DNA of 64,000 nucleotides from Ophiostoma sp. CBS 140.51 (lineage: Eukaryota > Ascomycota > Sordariomycetes > Ophiostomatales > Ophiostomataceae). Positions 58,301-64,000 of the stretch are shown here, one piece after another. The notes below the pieces were generated by a model. The model made no database searches. It was not told the origin of the DNA and worked only from the letters and a program-made list of their open reading frames with translations. A program made the translations under genes and the position numbers. The stretch is from the NCBI GenBank assembly GCA_029298735.1, contig JANSLP010000069.1, positions 1 to 64,000 on the forward strand, read 5' to 3'. Position 1 is the stretch's first letter. Each line of letters starts with the position of its first letter.

Positions 58301-61300
58301 TCGCGTACGAGGACAGGCTTTTACGGTCTCTTTCTTTTCTCTGTCGCGACTTACGTGGATTAGACGCGCGCCACTTTCAAGCAAAGAAGGATGCATTTCC
58401 TTGTGCCGGCGTGTTCGTCGCGTTCTTCTCAGTTTCCTCTCGGTCGGTCGTTTGGATCGACTCTGCATGCTGCATCTCCAGGGGATGGGCCTTGTCGTCG
58501 TTTCCAGACGATTTTCAGTACAAAAAGTTGTCGTCGGAAAGTGCTGCAAAGTGCATGCATACCCGTTATGCACAAGGAAAGACGGGGCCGAGGAGGATAA
58601 GTACAGAGTAAAAATAAACCAAAAGTCCACGACGTGCTGTCGTCAAAGCCAGAAAGCTGAGAACAGGAGGGCAGGCACATGAAACACTTGCGTTCGTAAG
58701 TTTTTCTTCTGAAGGAGCGGGAGAAGAGGAAAGAGGGGGGGCGTGTATGGAAGAGGGGAAGGAGAAAAGGGAAACGGGCGAACAGACCTTGGGACGAGCA
58801 GGGGGCAGTCCTCCTGTGCGGACGACCCCTCCTGATGTGAAGTTGAGGACCAAGTAGACGGAGTATTTTGAAAAGATCTTTGCTGAACATTCAATATTTG
58901 AAGTCTACATTTCTCTCCCCTTGCCTCGCTGCTCATATTTAGTCTGCGTTACTTTCAGAGAGGCACTCCGCTTGACATTGAAAAGCAGAAAAGAACGGGA
59001 CGAGACACGAGCTGATCATTCTTCATTAAGAAGGAGAAAGACCAAAGAGCGCTCAAGAGCAGGTGGCGCTGGAATGTGAGCGGTTGAAGGCAGAAAAGGG
59101 GCATGGACATGGGGGTCGAAGATTCCTCAGGGAGCAAAAAGCTGACCTTACAAAGGAACAAGAAGCGAGTGGCTTGGGGGCTGAGGGGAAGTAAGTTATG
59201 TGATGCTGTGCTCGTGAAATGCGCGTCCGAAAAGACGCGCCATAATCGTTTACCGTTAGGAGATCGTCGCGCAAGACATCTCAGAGGGAAAGTGAGAGGG
59301 GCCAAAACGATTTACAAGGTCAAAGACCAGACGACCGGCAGCTAGCAGACGAGTTGTAGAAAAAAAGTCAACAGTGTACTTGTAGAGAAATCAGAACTGC
59401 ATTTCCCGGCATGGGGTGGCAAGATGAGTACACGAATGGAAACGATTTGTAGAGAGAGCATAAACGAATCGAAATGCACTCAACACTTGTGCACCTGCGA
59501 TCATCGGGCCAAGCATATCTCGTGATACACTCGGCCTCGTCCTTTTTTCTATGGAAGACTCAGTCGAAGGACGACCAACTGTCACACCAAAGCGCGCGTA
59601 TTCCCATAGACCATAAAGGCTCGTCACTTGACCCAAGACACACAGATAACCCAGATACAGGGTCAAAGACTCGATTTGTTGCAGGGCACGAGGACGCAAG
59701 ATACAAGACATTGGGACACACGGCTCTCGAAGCAAGACATTGCGGGAGACGCTGCGACGTCCGGGAGGACGCTACGGCTGAAGATGGTGTGAGTCGACCA
59801 TCCAGCCGTGAGTTGATCCCTCTGAATAGAGTAATAAAATACTGGATAATATCCTCATCTACAAGAATGAATACATCCATCGAGAAGGGCATTAGATGGG
59901 ATAGTGCTTTACACAGCTCAGCCGGTGCACTTACACGGTCCAAATAGAGAAGGTGGCGGAACACTCGTGTACGACAGAACAAAAAGTCACCCATTTATGA
60001 GGGCACTTCATCTAAACAACAATCTTATGCATTATTGTTCCTGTTATTCTTCTTTTTTGCCTTCTTATCATTCTCACATTTCTTCATCTTTCGCCGCCCG
60101 TCCTCCGTCTCTTTCGAGTCGCGCGGATCGTCCCCTCCTTTGGCCTTTGGTCGGTTTCTTGTTTCCACACCCCTCCCTTCTCGAAAAATCGATGGACCAG
60201 TCAAAACGGCTGAAGACGTTGGCTGTCTTCTAGCCAAATGCGCCGAATCTCAAAACACAGCCATTCAAGCAACAGGAAATGACTGCCCACTACACCATCT
60301 CCCGCAAAGCACGTAACAACGGCAAACGCCATAGGTCGAGACAGACTCGATTGCAGAAAAATGCGGACCAAGCCACAGTCAAACTAATAACGACATCTCC
60401 CGTACCAATCGGACAGGCCACGGCGCCGGCGCGTCTGGGACTTGGAGGTTTTACTTTTTCTTGTCTTTTCTTGTCTCGTCAGTTTTATTTCTTTTTGTCA
60501 CAAGAGACGACCAACCAAAGAGCAGTCAACGGCAACAAATTTGTACTCAATAGTAGACTTACATGTTTCGTCGAAACATTCCGCACTTTATTCCTTTATG
60601 CACCTTCGTTTCTTTTTTCAAACAGCCCCCGGCCTATTTCAAATTTCGACCGTCCGCGCGGGTTGCGCTTTCAGCTCGTCTTGTCTTCCGACTTCGCAAT
60701 GTAAGTTGTCAGTACTATTGTCGTTTTCTCTCAGACATACTGTCACTTCCCCATCTGGGTAACTGCATATGCAAGATGCTGCTTCCATCAAATATATCCA
60801 TCAAATATATTCTGGCAAATGTTTCGTTTGCTTTATGCACGCTTTCCTGCAAACACCTGACTGCTATGTACAAGCACTATCTGTCATCATATATCTGTCT
60901 TGTTAGCAGGGCCGTATCTGCGGCCGTTAATACTGCTTTCTCTCGACGCTCCTTCCCTGGCAACAGCGGTACACGACAGGTCGTCTCCTTCCCTTCTCTT
61001 CTGGGGAAGAACGACAACACAACGTAGTACAGCAGGACGAGGGAGAGGGCAGGGCATCTCACCAAAACCGTGAGCAGAGACCACGTCGTAGATACACACA
61101 CTGCAGCGCAGGCCGTCGCCCCGCCCGTCGCCCGTCACAAATGCGCGCTGCCGTGCGACCACAAGCCCTTTGGGCACCGCTGCAGGCGAGCGTGCAAGAT
61201 GCTGTACCGTTCCTGCCGTTTGTAAAAGTCACGTGACAGTATCAACAAAAGAAGCATTCACGTTTTGGTACACCTCATGGTATCACCGTCGCGCGTCGAT

Positions 61301-62810
61301 ACAGAAAGTAAACAAAAGACATTTACTCAGTAGATGTTGATAAGTACCTTTGTACCTTTTAGTCCCATGTTGGCTTTAGACTCTAGACTCTGGCTTCTCC
61401 CGCTCAGGCTGCTGGAAGCTGCCGTCAAACGGCGTTGCCCAGTGAGACCCATTGGCCTGGAAAAGTGGGTCTTTCAGACCCTTTTTGGCTTTATTTTTGA
61501 TTTTTTTTTTTTCGCGCCTGCCTCTCCACATCGCAAGTGCAGGGCGAAAAGAGAAAAAAACTTCAACGACAGGTCAAAACAATCGCTTCTCTTTTCCAAC
61601 AACAAATCGCACGGCAAAGCAACCACACCCCCACGGCACACGCATCACGAGATTGTCCACATTCGAACGAATTGGATACTCTCGCTACTGACAGTACCGT
61701 CATCGCCGCTCGCTCAGCCTCTTCTCACCGCCTGGCATCTCGTCGCCTCATCAGCAAAATCAGTACCTCATACTGTTCAATATTGTTCAGCCTTCTCTCA
61801 TCACATTCTCGCCGGCTTCACGCAACAGCCTCATCCCTTGAGCACTTGACCCCTCTCTCCCTTTGTCGCTCTCCGTCTGCTTCAGGCAGGTCGTCTCGAG
61901 GTTTTGAGAGTATCTCGCCTTTGAAGAACAGCACCCCTTGCGTCACCGTCACTATTACATTTTCCCGTCTCAACTTGTTCTCTTATTTTTCTCTATTATT
62001 TTCACTTTACACTTTATTCCTTTATTCTTTATTCGGTCATCGTCGGATCACCGCTTTGCCTTTCATCCCTTCTCCTGTCTCTCTCTGCCGGGTCGAAACT
62101 AGCTTTTCCCAAAAACTTGGCTCTGGCCCATTCCTTCGTCCTTCGCGTCGCTCATCTGCTCCGTTTTAAGCCTTTTTGTCGGGGTTGAGCAAGCTCTGAG
62201 CTTCGACGCTTTTTGCTCTTTTTACCCTACGATAACGTCAAAAGGAAAACGAACAGCGAAAAAAAAACCTGCAAATCTGCACGCCTGGACCATCTGCACG
62301 CCAACAGCGCCTGAACTCCACCTCTTCGCAGCTTTTCCAGGGTCTGAAAGGGTCTCTTTTCTCCGTTCTCTTTGAGAGCTCATAAAATATTTGACGACAT
62401 ATTGCATTCTGCATATTTTCCCTGCTTCCGAGAGGCGAAAAAAGCAGACTAGACACTGCAAAAAACCGAGAACGCTCCAGAACGACAGGACGCCAAAACG
62501 CTCATTGGGCATCAACAGCCAATTGGATCGTACACGCCTCACTTTTCCTGCACGAAAGAAGGAAAGAACGAAGTCGAAGAGAAAAGGTCTTTTTTTCTTC
62601 TTCTCTTTTTCTCATACGGATACCAGTGACGTCCGCCAACGCAGCAGAACCACAGTCATTCACTCCGGGGACCGCCGCCCACGACCATCGTTGAGTCAAC
62701 AAACCCGCCCACAAAAAGTCGACGAATACGATCGACGTCAACACGCATCAAACCCAGCAAAACCCAGCAAATCGCCGTTGTAAGCGAAACCGTCCAGTCC
62801 AACAGCCACC
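55334..62810. other. Gene-poor 7.5 kb between bem46 and the LYAR-type gene
   Basis: I cannot support a gene here. Open frames up to about 170 residues lack domains. Base composition alternates between purine-rich (57.6-58.2 and 58.7-59.4 kb) and pyrimidine-rich (60.0-60.2, 61.7-62.2 kb) blocks. A CACGTGAC E-box lies near 61230. The last 1 kb is probably the promoter and leader of the downstream gene. It also contains the upstream region of bem46. Confidence 0.45.
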
Positions 62811-64000
62811 ATGGTCTCCTTCCAGTGCGAGGTACGTTCTTTCAGCGGTTGCTGCCACTGCCGCTTTTGTATCTTTTTTGTGTATTTTTACTTCCCTTGC
62901 TCTCTCATGCTGCTACTGCTTCACACTGCCCCCTCCACCCACCCATTCTCTGTCCCCCGGTTCCTTCCCTCTGACGATGCCCAATCCGAGACGCCCAAAC
63001 ACAAGCAATCCCTGTCTTCCCCCAAAAGTACCCATTGAGCCAGCGCCCATCCGCGCGCTCTCGCGGCGCTCTTTCCCTCTCTCTCGTCCTCTCACTCTCC
63101 CACTCTCCCACACATTCTCTCATTCTCTCCCTCTGTACATCACCTTAGCCACCCGCTACTGGCACACCCCTGTCAACAACCATCCCCTCGGCCCCCCAGC
63201 TTTCCCTCATGACTGACAGACTGCCCACTGTCTTCCCACAATCGTGCCCGCGTATGTTCATCTCACGGCATAATTTCAACCTGACGATTGACGTCGTTGC
63301 ACGCCCCCCTCCTTCCTCTTTCTCTTCCACTTCCTTGGCCCTTGGCTCCTTCCCTGAGACTTCAGTGAGAGCACCACCGCACCACGCACTACCGTTTGGA
63401 GGGAAGGAGTGACCGCCAGCTCCAAGCCTACGACGGAACTTGCACCACGATCGACGCCTCCAAACACACACTCCCACACCACAAGACACCCAGACACACC
63501 AGACACGGGCTCACACCCCCCCTTTCCCCTTCTTTCCTTCTTAGTCGCCTGTCTCGTCTTGTGTTCCACTCTAATATCTCGCTGCCGCCCTTCGTTCTTC
63601 GTTTCTCGTTCCTTCCCTTTCCTCTCGCCTCGTCTCCTTTTCATATTTTCAGACGTTTGCACTTTCCACTTTTTTTGCTTCTGCTTTCTTCGTTTTCTTC
63701 ATTTTTCCAAAACACACAAACACTCTCTCATACGAGACCTCAAAACCTTCTCTTTTTTTTTTTTGGCTGTTCCGGCTTCCACTCCCCGTTCCTCCCTGCC
63801 AAACAACATCCAGACACACCCCTCCCACTTTATCTCCCTGGTCTCCCCTCCTCCAGACCTCTGTGCGCGTCAGGGCCCATAATCACCCATGATTGCCCAT
63901 ATTCGCCCATAGTCACTTACAGAGAATTGCCCCCTTCCTTGACCAAACAAACTACACATACTCTCCATTCTCTTGCTCGTGTTTCTTTTCTTCCAGTCCC
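62811..64000 (+). CDS. LYAR: LYAR-type C2HC zinc-finger protein, first exon and start of intron (partial)
   Basis: ATG at 62811 in an ideal CAGCCACCATGG context opens MVSFQCE, followed at 62832 by a GTACGTTC donor. MVSF-x-CE is the invariant start of LYAR-family proteins, whose finger continues with C-G-D-V-L. In many filamentous ascomycetes an intron splits the finger right here. No sequence encoding the CGDVL continuation was found in the remaining 1.17 kb, which is C/T-rich intron-like sequence, so exon 2 should lie beyond the window. LYAR homologues are nucleolar proteins tied to ribosome biogenesis. Only 21 coding bases are visible, so the call rests on start context, motif and donor. 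Confidence 0.6.

Overview
The window is nuclear DNA of a filamentous ascomycete, most likely a Sordariomycete. The evidence is short GT..AG introns with CTAAC/CTGAC-like branch points, GC-rich third codon positions, Ser/Ala/Gln/Pro-rich fungal regulators, and a gene set typical of Pezizomycotina (Svf1, DUF3425 bZIP, Snt2, Bem46, Mus-301/HELQ, DUF1932 dehydrogenase). An Ophiostomatales-like source is possible, but that is only an impression. No rRNA, tRNA, CRISPR array, complete transposon or viral gene was recognised.

Layout from left to right. (1) 0.8-11.5 kb: svf1 (-), mitochondrial ribosomal protein uL11m (+), a large bZIP/DUF3425 regulator (+) and a HELQ/Pol-theta-type helicase (-). (2) 11.5-22.2 kb: a 10.7 kb stretch with no supportable gene, becoming strongly pyrimidine-rich toward SNT2. 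(3) 22.2-29.1 kb: SNT2 (+), a 2146-residue BAH/PHD/SANT chromatin protein. (4) 29.6-35.5 kb: three minus-strand genes, cytosine deaminase (FCY1), a secreted GMC oxidoreductase and an F-box/JmjC protein. (5) 37.4-43.0 kb: eIF4A (+) and a six-exon Yra1/ALYREF mRNA-export factor (+). (6) 43.3-49.4 kb: three minus-strand genes, a low-complexity protein, a DUF1932 dehydrogenase and a FIST-like protein. (7) 50.3-55.3 kb: valyl-tRNA synthetase (+) convergent with Bem46 hydrolase (-). (8) 55.3-62.8 kb: a second gene-poor stretch, ending at the 21-base first exon of a LYAR-type zinc-finger gene whose remainder lies past the window.

Most genes are housekeeping: translation (uL11m, eIF4A, ValRS), mRNA export, DNA repair and chromatin. 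They are independently transcribed and do not form a biosynthetic cluster. I rebuilt gene models by joining exons at consensus splice sites that keep frame and restore conserved protein motifs. Several exons are very short (10, 21, 23, 30, 37, 41 bases), and automated annotation would easily miss them.

The points most worth a second look are these. The ValRS gene has an in-frame, AUG-less, Arg-rich leader that looks like a non-AUG-initiated mitochondrial presequence. The Yra1-like gene has a 123-base intron with decoy acceptors that would lead to immediate stop codons. Three copies of one CRE octamer lie upstream of the bZIP gene. SNT2 has two minimal uORFs in its leader. The low-complexity protein has a distinctive hydrophobic C-terminal tail. 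I found no convincing new multi-gene system.
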